Part shown: piece after piece, positions 16,821 to 25,208 of the stretch
Numbering within the stretch: the first letter of the stretch is position 1
How the letters are laid out: every line of letters begins with the position of its first letter
From: AP-15 sp963750195
Lineage (GTDB): Bacteria; Pseudomonadota; Alphaproteobacteria; ATCC43930; CGMCC-115725
Length of the DNA stretch: 64,000 nt
Direction of reading: 5' to 3'
Assembly: GCA_963750195.1 (NCBI GenBank)
Contig: CAVVPS010000009.1
Coordinates: 62,001 to 126,000 of the forward strand
The notes under the pieces: generated by a model
Database searches by the model: none
What the model saw: the letters and a program-made list of their open reading frames with translations, nothing else
What the model was told of the DNA's origin: nothing
Program-made: the position numbers and the translations under genes

Positions 16821-17771
16821 ATGAAGCTCGTATACTTCGATGACTTTAAGTTGGGCGTGGTCAAGGGCGATCGCGTCGTCGATGTGTCATCGGTCGTGCG
16901 CGACATCCCGCACACCGGTCCCGGCGATTTGATGAGCGGGCTGATCGCACGTTTCGACCAGTATAAGGGCAAACTCGCAGACGCAGCAGCAAGCGGACAG
17001 GGCGTGGCGTTGTCCTCGGTCAAGCTGCGCGCTCCGCTGCCGAAGCCGGACAATATCGACTGTATGGCGGTCAACTACATGGAGGACGGCACCCGCAGCG
17101 CGCCGGCGCCGATCAACGCGTTCCAAAAGACAGCGAACGCGATCTGCGGACCAGGCGACACGATGGTATTGCCCGATGCGCCGGCGACGATCTTCGAGGG
17201 CGAGGCCGAATTGGCGCTCGTAATCGGCAAAAAGGCGAGCAACGTCAAAGCCGCCGACGCGATGGACTACGTCTTTGGCTATACCTGCTTTATCGACGGC
17301 TCGGCTCGCGGCCTACCGGCCCCCGGCTTTTTTGCCATGAAGTCGCGCGATACTTTCGCCCCGATCGGGCCCTGTATCGTGACCAAGGACGAAATTCCGG
17401 ACCCGCAGAAATTGCAGATCCGGCTCTACAACAACGGCACTTTGATGCAGAACTTCAACACCAGCGACATGGCGCACAAGATCCCCCGCTGCATCGAATG
17501 GCTGAGCTCGATCCACGCTCTTGAGCCGGGCGATATCGTCGCGACCGGCACCAATCATCGCGGTCTCAACCCGTTCATGGACGGCGACAAGATCGAGCTC
17601 GATATCGAGGGCGTCGGCAAGCTCGCCTTTAACGTCAAGGACGAGCTGAAGCGGAAGTGGGAACGGCGCACGCGGCTGCAGATGCACGAGCAGGCGGCGC
17701 AAAAAACCGCCGGCGCCTATCCCGACATCACGCCGCAAGTTTCGGGCAAATACGCGCCATCCGCGCGCTGA
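16821..17771 (+). CDS. fumarylacetoacetate hydrolase family protein
   Basis: Metal-dependent hydrolase or decarboxylase of beta-diketone-like acids, 316 residues. N-terminal small domain (MKLVYFDDFKLGVVKGDRVVD) followed by the catalytic FAH domain: DNIDCMAVNYMEDG, IFEGEAELALVIGKKA with the two metal glutamates, CFIDGSARGLP with the metal aspartate, and MKSRDTFAPIGPCIV. It ends with DGDKIELDIEGVGKLAFNVKDE, a family terminus. The GGAGG site lies 7 bases before the ATG. It follows the cupin gene and precedes an aminotransferase, suggesting a small amino-acid or aromatic degradation unit. Confidence 0.9.
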   Translation: MKLVYFDDFKLGVVKGDRVVDVSSVVRDIPHTGPGDLMSGLIARFDQYKGKLADAAASGQGVALSSVKLRAPLPKPDNIDCMAVNYMEDGTRSAPAPINAFQKTANAICGPGDTMVLPDAPATIFEGEAELALVIGKKASNVKAADAMDYVFGYTCFIDGSARGLPAPGFFAMKSRDTFAPIGPCIVTKDEIPDPQKLQIRLYNNGTLMQNFNTSDMAHKIPRCIEWLSSIHALEPGDIVATGTNHRGLNPFMDGDKIELDIEGVGKLAFNVKDELKRKWERRTRLQMHEQAAQKTAGAYPDITPQVSGKYAPSAR

Positions 17772-17802
17772 CGCAAGAGCAGCTCCTTTCTGTGGCCTTC
17801 AT

Positions 17803-17877
17803 GGCCGGATTTGTTCCGGCCATCCACGCCTTCCAACGCCAGCGAAGGAGGACGTGGTTCACCGGGTCAAGCCCGGT
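17803..17877. repeat. pair of dispersed palindromes
   Basis: Two hairpins in the gap between the FAH and aminotransferase genes. GGCCGGA/TCCGGCC at 17803-17821 has loop TTTGT. ACCGGG/CCCGGT at 17861-17877 has loop TCAAG. The second shares stem style and complementary loop with the palindrome inside the transposase at 8565. The 75-base unit resembles the intergenic repeat family found in many copies in alphaproteobacteria. Confidence 0.6.
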
Positions 17878-17916
17878 GATGACGGTCGGGGACTGCATGA
17901 AACGGAGGATAACGCC

Positions 17917-19152
17917 ATGGCCGCCACCGGTTTCGCCTACAGCCACCTGTTCACCAAGGACCTACCGCCGGCGGCGCCGCGCTGGACCGGCTTTCCCAAA
18001 TACAATTTTATCGGCGGCCACAACGATCCGGAGCATGTCCCGGCTGCGGCGTTGGCCGCTGCAGCCGCGGCGGTGCTGCGGCGCGACGGCGCCGACCTCG
18101 CGCTCTACAACCCGCATGGCCCGCAAGGTTTCCATGGCATCCGTGAATTCGTCGTCGGCAAAGTCGCGGGGCGGGGCATCCATTGCTCGCCCGACGAAGT
18201 GCTGATCACCTCCGGCTCGGGCCAGGGCCTCGACCTGGTCAATCGGGTACTGCTCGAGCGCGGCGACACCGTGATCCTCGAGGAATTCACCTATGGCGGG
18301 GCGCTGACCAAGCTCCAGCGTTGCGGGGTCAAGGTGGTCGGCGCGCCGCTCGACGACGACGGGCTGCGCATCGATGCATTGGCGCAGATCCTCGATGATC
18401 TGAAGCGCAAGGGCACCGTGCCGAAATACATCTACACGATCCCGACTGTGCAGAACCCGACTGGCTCTATCCTGCCGCCGGACCGCCGCCGGGATCTGCT
18501 CGGCCTTGCCAAGAAATACGGCGTGCCGATCTTCGAGGACGAGTGCTATGCCGACCTGACCTGGAGCGACGGTAAGCCGGCAGCGATCTATTCGATGGAC
18601 CCGAGCCAAGTGATCCATGTCGGCTCGTTCTCGAAGACATTGTCGCCGGCATTGCGCCTCGGCTACGTCGTCGCCGATTGGGAGGTCATGAGCCGGCTCG
18701 TCGGCTGCAAGCGCGAGACAGACAGCGGCACCGGCGCGCTCGAGCAGATGGTCGTCGCCGAATATTTCTCGCAGAACTTCACCGAGCATGTCGACGAGTT
18801 GACCGGTGTGCTGAAGGAAAAGCTCGACACGATGGTCGACGCTCTCGAACGCGAATTCGGCACCACGGTCGAAAAAATGTGGCGGCCGAAGGGCGGCATC
18901 TTTTTGTGGATCAAGCTCCCCGACCGGATCGATGTGACCAAGCTGGTGGCGCCCGCCGCCAAAGAAGGGCTGGTCTTCAACCCCGGTCCCGAATGGTCGT
19001 GCAACCCGGCGGAGACTAAGGCGCACATGCGGCTTTGCTTCGCGCTGCCGTCGAAAGACGTGATCCGCAACGGCGTCGCTACCCTGGCGCGCGTTTGCTA
19101 CGAGCAGACCGGCCTCCCCGAGCAAAGCGCCAACGTCCGCCGCACCTCTTAA
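17917..19152 (+). CDS. PLP-dependent aminotransferase, class I/II (2-aminoadipate-like)
   Basis: Fold-type I aminotransferase related to MocR-type and 2-aminoadipate transaminases, 411 residues. Motifs: ALYNPHGPQGFHGIREFV near 60-77, ITSGSGQGLDLVNRVLL (cofactor phosphate region), YTIPTVQNPTGSILPPDRR, FEDECYADLTW (Asp and Tyr contacting PLP), and SFSKTLSPALRLGYV with the Schiff-base lysine K240. There is no helix-turn-helix domain, so it is an enzyme rather than a regulator. ATG 17917 has GGAGGATAACGCC upstream. The open frame further upstream is repeat DNA. It follows the cupin and FAH genes on the same strand. Confidence 0.9.
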   Translation: MAATGFAYSHLFTKDLPPAAPRWTGFPKYNFIGGHNDPEHVPAAALAAAAAAVLRRDGADLALYNPHGPQGFHGIREFVVGKVAGRGIHCSPDEVLITSGSGQGLDLVNRVLLERGDTVILEEFTYGGALTKLQRCGVKVVGAPLDDDGLRIDALAQILDDLKRKGTVPKYIYTIPTVQNPTGSILPPDRRRDLLGLAKKYGVPIFEDECYADLTWSDGKPAAIYSMDPSQVIHVGSFSKTLSPALRLGYVVADWEVMSRLVGCKRETDSGTGALEQMVVAEYFSQNFTEHVDELTGVLKEKLDTMVDALEREFGTTVEKMWRPKGGIFLWIKLPDRIDVTKLVAPAAKEGLVFNPGPEWSCNPAETKAHMRLCFALPSKDVIRNGVATLARVCYEQTGLPEQSANVRRTS

Positions 19153-19275
19153 ACCGCACAGCAGCATCTACGACTTCTCCGTTGAAGCACTTGGCGAGCC
19201 GCGCCATTTGATTGATGCGCTTTGCCGGACGGTCCACGACCGTGGACGTGGAAGTGAAAAGGGGCGGAGGATGAT

Positions 19276-19590
19276 GTGTCTGCCAGAATAGGCATTACAG
19301 TCGCAGCCCTGCTATTTGCGCTGATTGCGTTTTTGGGTGGGGGCCCGACGCCCGGCGGCTTTTTGAATCCGTTCGGAATCTTATTCTTGTTGTTGGCTAT
19401 GTTGACGTGGTTCGCGTGGGACAAGATTGTTGGAGGCTATTCGAGCAGTTCCGGCGGGGACGGCGCGGAATTACCGCTTCTTGCTCGCTTCGGGCCGGTA
19501 TTCATAAAGGGTATAACGAGTATGAAACATACTAACCTGCCACGTCCGCCGAACTCGACTTCAGCGGGACAGTCTCATCCGGCCCGTTGA
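19276..19590 (+). CDS. small membrane protein of unknown function
   Basis: The 104-residue product starts at GTG with GGAGG 5 bases upstream. It has two hydrophobic segments (about 5-21 and 29-47) separated by a GGGPTPGGF turn, giving a helical hairpin in the inner membrane. A hydrophilic tail with Ser and Gly runs follows. No family is recognised. The tail looks less conserved, so the true end may be earlier if a slip occurred. It lies between the aminotransferase and the convergent aldo/keto reductase. Confidence 0.5.
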   Translation: MSARIGITVAALLFALIAFLGGGPTPGGFLNPFGILFLLLAMLTWFAWDKIVGGYSSSSGGDGAELPLLARFGPVFIKGITSMKHTNLPRPPNSTSAGQSHPAR

Positions 19591-19681
19591 CCAGCCTTCG
19601 CCTCCGGGCGAGCCGACCTTGGGCCTTAGGATGCCTCCGGGTTTCGCGGAAATCCGCCTGACGACGGACAGCCAGCGCCGG

Positions 19682-20662
19682 TCAGTGCAGGGAGAGGCCG
19701 GGCATGTAGGTGGGCGGGTCGAGGCCAACGCCGACCAGATGGCCGAAAAGCTTGGCGAGGATGCGGCGGTCGGTTTCTGGGAGTGGCGGCTTTAGGATCG
19801 AGGCGATGTTGGTCCGCAAATGCTCGGGGTCGCCAGTGCCGAAGAGCACCACATCGACCCCCGGCTCGTGCCGTACAAATCGGTAGGCGGCCTCGGTGAG
19901 GGTCGCGGCGCCGCCGTCTTGTTCGTGGATCAGGAAGCCGAGCGGGTTCGGCGCGTCGGCAAGCCAGCGCGGCAATTGCCTGGCGGCGGTAAGCTCGCGC
20001 AGCGCGGTTTTCAGCCGCTCCGGCTTTGAGAAGATGTTGCGCACCGCGAACATGAGTAGGGTGCCGACGCGATTTGCGATAGTACGCGGAAAGACATTCG
20101 TCCGCGCGTTCTGGTGCATCATGTGGAAACCGAGCATGACGACGTCCCACAGCCCGTCCTCGACCGCCCGTTGCAGCATTCTGTGCTCGGCGTCGCTGGA
20201 GCCGGTTTCAGTGACGCCGAGGTGGCGGATCTTGCCTTTCTCCTTCTCCTTCAGCAGCGCGGGGGCGATCACATCGCGGGCCCGGTCATAAGCCTCGGGC
20301 GAAACGCCGTGGAGCTGGAAGATGTCAATGCAGTCGATGCCGAGCAGCTTCAGCGAATTGTCGAGGCTAGCCACCGCATGGTCGGCAGGTGACCGGCCTC
20401 CACTGCGCGGGATCCACGCCTTGGTGGCGATAACCACCTGGTCGCGCGGCATCGACTTCAGGGCTTTGCCAAGGACCGCTTCGGTGCCGTAGACGGCAGC
20501 GGTGTCGAAGAGATTGACCCCGAGGTCGAACGCCTGGCGCACCAGGCCGACCGCCTCACTCTCGCTTTTGCCCGTGCCGAGCCCGAGCCGGCTAAACCCG
20601 CCGCAGCCGAGCCCGGCGACGCTGACTTTGAGACCAGTCCGGCCAAGTGTCGTGTGTTGCAT
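19682..20662 (-). CDS. aldo/keto reductase
   Basis: NAD(P)H-dependent TIM-barrel oxidoreductase, 326 residues. The start MQHTTLGRTGLKVSVAGLGC is the family N-terminus. The catalytic tetrad is visible: D53 and Y58 in FDTAAVYGTEAVLG, K81 in VIATKAW and H118 in IFQLHGV. The C-terminal part (VVLFGTGDPEHLRTNI) is the cofactor-binding end. The open frame reaches further upstream, but that part is not conserved. The substrate cannot be told from sequence. The downstream neighbour is convergent and the upstream SpoIIAA-like gene is on the same strand 62 bases away. Confidence 0.9.
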   Translation of the reverse strand: MQHTTLGRTGLKVSVAGLGCGGFSRLGLGTGKSESEAVGLVRQAFDLGVNLFDTAAVYGTEAVLGKALKSMPRDQVVIATKAWIPRSGGRSPADHAVASLDNSLKLLGIDCIDIFQLHGVSPEAYDRARDVIAPALLKEKEKGKIRHLGVTETGSSDAEHRMLQRAVEDGLWDVVMLGFHMMHQNARTNVFPRTIANRVGTLLMFAVRNIFSKPERLKTALRELTAARQLPRWLADAPNPLGFLIHEQDGGAATLTEAAYRFVRHEPGVDVVLFGTGDPEHLRTNIASILKPPLPETDRRILAKLFGHLVGVGLDPPTYMPGLSLH

Positions 20663-20724
20663 TCGTCGCTCTACGGGCGCCTCGCGCCCCGTTGATGCAG
20701 AAAGCCGATCTCTAAATCTACCCG

Positions 20725-21117
20725 TTACCGAGATCCTGTGGTACTGCTCGCGCCCTCCGCGCCGGCAAGCCAAGCCTTCGCCACGGCCAAGTCGGATAGA
20801 CGGAACAACCGGATCTCGTGAGGGAAGAACGGCTTGAACATGCTGACGGCGGCGCGCAACCAGGCATGATCGGCAACCACTGCGATGCGGCTGAAATCGT
20901 GCCAGTGCTTCACGCCGAAGGCACCGTCGTCCCAAAGCGCCTCGATCTCGTAGCCGGTGAAATTGTCGCCAATCACGTAAAGCATCTTGATCGGACCCTT
21001 GGCCATCATCGCTTCAGCGTTCGGGATCAGGATGTTCAGGTAATCCTCGTGGGTAACCTTACCGCTAGCCTCGACTCCCAGCACCGTCGGCGGCAAATTT
21101 TCAATCAGAGTCAACAC
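20725..21117 (-). CDS. SpoIIAA-like STAS-fold protein
   Basis: The 130-residue single-domain protein resembles the SpoIIAA-like family of small STAS proteins. It opens MLTLIENLPPTVLGVEASGKV, followed by THEDYLNILIP, then IKMLYVIGDNFTGYEIEALWDD, and ends with FPHEIRLFRLSDLAVAKAWL. It lacks an obvious phosphorylatable serine in the SpoIIAA position. The GTG at 21117 has GGAGAAAGACG before it and gives the family start. The in-frame ATG at 21210 would overlap the TRAP gene end. Role unknown. These proteins may bind small molecules or partners at the membrane. Confidence 0.8.
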   Translation of the reverse strand: MLTLIENLPPTVLGVEASGKVTHEDYLNILIPNAEAMMAKGPIKMLYVIGDNFTGYEIEALWDDGAFGVKHWHDFSRIAVVADHAWLRAAVSMFKPFFPHEIRLFRLSDLAVAKAWLAGAEGASSTTGSR

Positions 21118-21213
21118 CGTCTTTCTCCGATCTTGAGGGCGAGACGCCTTGCTCCGCCGAGGCCAAATCCTCGGTATCGCCAATAGCCTGGGGTTGCCGC
21201 AGCGCCTCATTGC

Positions 21214-22230
21214 TCATGCCAGTGGGCCAACGTATTGCTCGAGCAAAGCCCATGCCTGATCGCCGGATTCCCTCTTCATGTCGGCGTAGAAGCCGGATTT
21301 CCGCAGCTCATCCTGAAAAGATTTGATATCGGGACTGTTGAACACCATCCCCTTATTCTCGAGGGCCTTGGTTTCGTTCCTGGTCATGATCTGCCAATCA
21401 GCCCGTTCCAGTAGCGCCTTCGCATTGAACTCCCTGTCGGCGAGCTGTTGCAAATCGGGCGGCAGCCGGCGCCACGCTGCGTTGCCGAAGGTAACGTGGA
21501 TGCCGGCCCAGGTGTGCTTGGTCATACTGCAATATTTCTGGACCTCGTAGAGTTTGGCGGTGTCGATCAGCACCAGCGGGTTTTCCTGGCCGTCGACTAC
21601 GCCCGTCTGCAAGGCGCTGTAGACTTCGGCGAAACTGATCGGGATCGGCGCCGCGCCGAGATGCTGGAAGAGCGCGATCAGATAGGGCGCCACGGGCACG
21701 CGGATCCTGAGCCCCTTCAAATCGGCCGGAGTTTGGATCGGCTTGGTTCGGGTTGTGATCTGGCGGAAACCGTGGTCATAGCAGTTGTGAACCGTCTGGA
21801 AGCCGATCTGGCGGGCGAGAGAACGCAGATGGTTGCCGAGGTCGCCATCCATTGCTTTCCAAATGTTATCGTAGCCGAGAAAGGCGTAGCCGACGCCAAA
21901 GATGCCAAAGGCCGGGTTTCTTGTCGCGAGCAGGTCCATTGGCAGGAAGTACATCTGGGCGATTGTCTGCGACAGCATCGCCGTATCCTGGCCGAGCACA
22001 CTGTTGGTGTAGAGGGTGATGTCGAGGCGGCCGCCACTCTGTTCCTTGATCGCCTTCATGGCTTCGCGGCCCCGGATGCACATCGGATGCGCATCCGGGA
22101 GGGCCGTGCCGCATTTATAGGTGAATTCCGCGGCGCTGGCTGGCCAGTGCAGGATCGCCGGCGTGACGACGCCGGTTGCGGCCACCGCGGCGCTGGACAG
22201 CAGTGTTCGGCGCGACACTCTCATCGGCAT
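21214..22230 (-). CDS. TRAP transporter substrate-binding protein (DctP family)
   Basis: Periplasmic binding protein, 338 residues, for a carboxylate-type solute. The N-terminus carries a Tat-like signal (RVSRRTLLSSAAVAATGVV, cleavage after ASA). DctP family signatures are GTALPDAHPMCIRG at the start, DLKGLRIRVPVAPYLIALFQHLGA near 175, including the conserved arginine, and ISFAEVYSALQTGVVDGQENP near 205. No DctQ or DctM membrane genes lie nearby, so this is an orphan binding protein or the transporter is elsewhere. The upstream neighbour is a divergent flavin oxidoreductase. It could supply that enzyme's substrate, but this is only inference. Confidence 0.88.
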   Translation of the reverse strand: MPMRVSRRTLLSSAAVAATGVVTPAILHWPASAAEFTYKCGTALPDAHPMCIRGREAMKAIKEQSGGRLDITLYTNSVLGQDTAMLSQTIAQMYFLPMDLLATRNPAFGIFGVGYAFLGYDNIWKAMDGDLGNHLRSLARQIGFQTVHNCYDHGFRQITTRTKPIQTPADLKGLRIRVPVAPYLIALFQHLGAAPIPISFAEVYSALQTGVVDGQENPLVLIDTAKLYEVQKYCSMTKHTWAGIHVTFGNAAWRRLPPDLQQLADREFNAKALLERADWQIMTRNETKALENKGMVFNSPDIKSFQDELRKSGFYADMKRESGDQAWALLEQYVGPLA

Positions 22231-22426
22231 TCCCTCCGAGCAGCATTCGGAGAATGTGCTCCAGCCAATTTTCGGCAGGTTGCCGAGCTTCGCGAAAGGG
22301 TGTCAAGGAGCGCCGGCACAAGGCGGCTAGGTGTGGCGCTTGCTGGTAAAGCGTGCGAAATTGAGCGTTGCTGAGTTTGTGGCATCGCCGCCGAACCGCC
22401 GCGGCAGCCGATCCGGAGGACAAAGC

Positions 22427-23590
22427 ATGATCACGAAATTCACCACGGTCTATGCCGGCCACGTCGATCTTCCCGACCGCGGGCAGGACACCACCCCGGC
22501 CAACGAGAGGCGCTATTCGAACCAGCATCTGGCCAGCGTGTTCGAGAAGACCGAGGCGATCGCCAAAAAGATGGACGCGCTCGGTTATGAGACCCTGTGG
22601 CTCGCCGAACACCATTTCCAGCACGAAGGCTACGAGTGCATCCCCAATATCCTGATGCTGGCGGTGCATCTGGCGCATGTGACCAAGCGGCTTAAGGTCG
22701 GTTGCGGCTTCAACATCGTCCCGATGTGGCACCCGCTGCGTCTGGCCGAAGATTTCGCTACCGCCGACATCCTGACCGGTGGCCGCGTCGTATTCGGCGT
22801 CGGCCGCGGTTACCACACTCGCGAAGTCGAAACCTTTGGCGGACCGATGCTCGACGGCGAAGCCAACCGCGAGGTGTTCGAGGAAGGGGTCGAGGTAATT
22901 TTCAAGGCGTTCAACGAAGAGTCGTTCTCACACAAGGGCGCGCACTACACCCTGCCGCCGCGTGTTCCCTACCGCGGTTATGAGCTGAAGGAACTGACCC
23001 TGGTGCCCCGCCCGATCCACCGCCCGGTCGAATGCTGGCAGCCGATCGTCAGCGCCAGCGCGCGGGGGCTCGATTTCATGGTCAAGCATGGCATTAAAGG
23101 GGCGGTCGGCGGCGGTGCGGCGACGATGCAGGCCGGGCCAATCACCGCATATCGCGATGCCGCGGCGCGCGCCGGCAAGGAGCTAAAGCTCGGCGAGGAT
23201 CTCCAGATCGGGCTGCATTTCCACCTCGCCCGAAGTCGCGAGCAGGCGATCCGCGAGATCAAGCCGATCTACGAAGAGCATGTGAAGATGTTCGCGCCGC
23301 TGGGCTTTGTGCCGGGGCTGACGCCGGCGCAGGCCGACGCGGTGGCGCATCGCGGCGGCTGGGACGCGGCCGGGGTGCCGACGGTCGAGCATTACATGAA
23401 ACTGGGCTCGTGGTTCGCGGGCACCCCGGCCGAGCTGATCGAACTGCTCAAGGGCATCGAAGAGCGCTATCCCGGTATGCAGCATATCAGCCTATCGAGC
23501 CCGATCGGAACGCCCCAGGCGACAATGCTCGAACAGTTCCAATGGGTCGCCGAGGAGGTCATGCCGGCGTTTCGGACCAGTCGGACCTGA
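22427..23590 (+). CDS. LLM-class (luciferase-like) flavin-dependent oxidoreductase
   Basis: Flavin (FMN or F420) dependent monooxygenase fold, 387 residues. Typical features are an early acidic-aromatic strand, LWLAEHHFQHEGYECIPN near 62-79, KRLKVGCGFNIVPMWHPLR, DILTGGRVVFGVGRGYHTREV, and the late WQPIVSASARG cofactor segment. GGAGGACAAAGC precedes the ATG at 22427. It is divergent from the TRAP protein and followed by 220 non-coding bases. Such two-component enzymes need a flavin reductase, which is not seen here. Substrate unknown. Confidence 0.9.
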   Translation: MITKFTTVYAGHVDLPDRGQDTTPANERRYSNQHLASVFEKTEAIAKKMDALGYETLWLAEHHFQHEGYECIPNILMLAVHLAHVTKRLKVGCGFNIVPMWHPLRLAEDFATADILTGGRVVFGVGRGYHTREVETFGGPMLDGEANREVFEEGVEVIFKAFNEESFSHKGAHYTLPPRVPYRGYELKELTLVPRPIHRPVECWQPIVSASARGLDFMVKHGIKGAVGGGAATMQAGPITAYRDAAARAGKELKLGEDLQIGLHFHLARSREQAIREIKPIYEEHVKMFAPLGFVPGLTPAQADAVAHRGGWDAAGVPTVEHYMKLGSWFAGTPAELIELLKGIEERYPGMQHISLSSPIGTPQATMLEQFQWVAEEVMPAFRTSRT

Positions 23591-23810
23591 GCTTCCGTCG
23601 CAGCGCGCTGTACTCGCCCGGCGAACCTGTCGACGCTCGGCGCTGCCCCGCCGCGGCCGGCAGCCAGCGCATCAGCGCTCGGCCGTGTCCGCGGCCAGCC
23701 CCGGAATTGGCGAAAATCCTCGTCGAACGTCTCGAGCAATGCCAGCACCGCAGGCAGCGAATGCGGCGGATCCGGTTAGCCGCCGGCATCGGTCGCGTTG
23801 AGATCGGCTC

Positions 23811-25025
23811 TCACAGCGGCAGGCCGCGGACGAGGCGGGGGAGGTCGCCGGTGATGCCCATCGCGTCGCGCATCAGAAAGCGCTTCAAGGGGGGTAGACG
23901 GTCGACGGCGGCGAGACCAAGATCGCGGACCAGGCGCAGCGGTGCGATCGAATTCGAGAACAGGCGGTTGAGGCCGTCGGTCACGGCGGCCAGCAACAAC
24001 GCGTCGAGGCGGCGCCACTGCTGATAGCGGCGCAGTAGTAGGTCCTCGCCGATGTCGAGGCCCAGACGGCGGGCGTCTATGATGATTTCGGCGAGTGTCG
24101 CTACGTCGCGGATGCCGAGATTGAGCCCTTGCCCTGCGATCGGGTGGATCACATGCGCCGCTTCGCCGATCAATGCCAACCGCTGGTCGACATAACGCTC
24201 GGCTAGCATCAGCTGGAGCGGATAGGTCCAGCGCGGCCCGATCGGCTCGACCGCGCCGAGGAAGTCGCCGAAGCGCGCCGCGAGCTCGGCGGTGAAGGCG
24301 GCATCGGGCAGGGCGACCAGGCTAGCGGCGAGCCCGGCCCGCTCGGTCCACACGATCGAGGCGCGGTTGCCGGTCATCGGCAGGATCGCGAACGGCCCCG
24401 CCGGTAGAAAATGCTCGACCGCGATGCCGGCATGCGGGCGTTCGTGCCGCACCGTCGTGACGATCGCGGTCTGCGGGTAGCGCCATTCGACGGTGCGGAT
24501 GCCGGCGGCGCGGCGCAGCGGCGATCGGGCGCCGTCGGCCGCGGCGACCAGGCGGGAGGTGAGCCGCCGCCCGTCGGAAAGGGCGGCCTCGGCGGCGAAC
24601 GGCGATGTATCGACGCCGCCAATCTCGAGCGGGGCGAGGAAGGCGAGGGTCGGGAGCGACCGCGCGTGCTCGATCAGGGCGCGGCGCAGCACCCGGTTCT
24701 CAACGATCCAGCCCAGCGGCGCGTCGGCGCCCAGTTCGCGATGATCGTAATGCAGAAAGAGCAGCGCGTTGTCGTCGGCGACGCGAATTTCGAGGATCGG
24801 CTCGGCCTCGGCAGCGATGAATGGCCACAGGCCGAGCGCGCTCAACACCTGCTGCGAGCCATAGGCGATCGCCGAGCTGCGCCCGTCAAAGCCCTGATCG
24901 AGCATCGCCGCCGGGTCTTCGCGGTCGACGAGTGCGACGGCGAGCCCGGCGCCGGCGCAGGCGATGCCGAGCAGCAGCCCATTGAGACCGCCCCCGGCGA
25001 TCAGCAGCTCCGCATCGTCGCTCAT
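23811..25025 (-). CDS. UbiH/UbiF/COQ6-type FAD monooxygenase
   Basis: Flavoprotein hydroxylase, probably of the ubiquinone pathway, 404 residues. It has the N-terminal dinucleotide fold (LLIAGGGLNGLLLGIACAGAG at 7-27), the DGRSSAIAYGSQQVL segment typical of the UbiH family near 47-61, the AADGARSPLRRAAGI motif (GD-like) and the second FAD motif IGEAAHVIHPIAGQGLNLGIRD. The short C-terminal helix ends LMRDAMGITGDLPRLVRG. The start MSDDAELLIAGGG suits the family. It is divergent from ftsK. Assignment to a particular hydroxylation step is not possible from sequence alone. Confidence 0.9.
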   Translation of the reverse strand: MSDDAELLIAGGGLNGLLLGIACAGAGLAVALVDREDPAAMLDQGFDGRSSAIAYGSQQVLSALGLWPFIAAEAEPILEIRVADDNALLFLHYDHRELGADAPLGWIVENRVLRRALIEHARSLPTLAFLAPLEIGGVDTSPFAAEAALSDGRRLTSRLVAAADGARSPLRRAAGIRTVEWRYPQTAIVTTVRHERPHAGIAVEHFLPAGPFAILPMTGNRASIVWTERAGLAASLVALPDAAFTAELAARFGDFLGAVEPIGPRWTYPLQLMLAERYVDQRLALIGEAAHVIHPIAGQGLNLGIRDVATLAEIIIDARRLGLDIGEDLLLRRYQQWRRLDALLLAAVTDGLNRLFSNSIAPLRLVRDLGLAAVDRLPPLKRFLMRDAMGITGDLPRLVRGLPL

Positions 25026-25208
25026 CGCCAAAAGATGAAGCGCGATCGGCGCACTGTCCAGATTGCTTCCGCCACACGGCGTGATTGCTGTCGGCCTAGA
25101 CCTCGGCAACGAGCGGTTTCGTGTCGAACGGAGATGTCGTAGAGTGCCGGGATATCCCGCCCAGCGGACGGCGCGGGTTTTTGGGGGAAGGCCGGCATCG
25201 GGGGAAGC

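Noticed and set aside
23591..23810. Small minus-strand gene between the flavin oxidoreductase and UbiH-type genes
   Set aside because: Arg-rich frames only, without ribosome binding site or motif.
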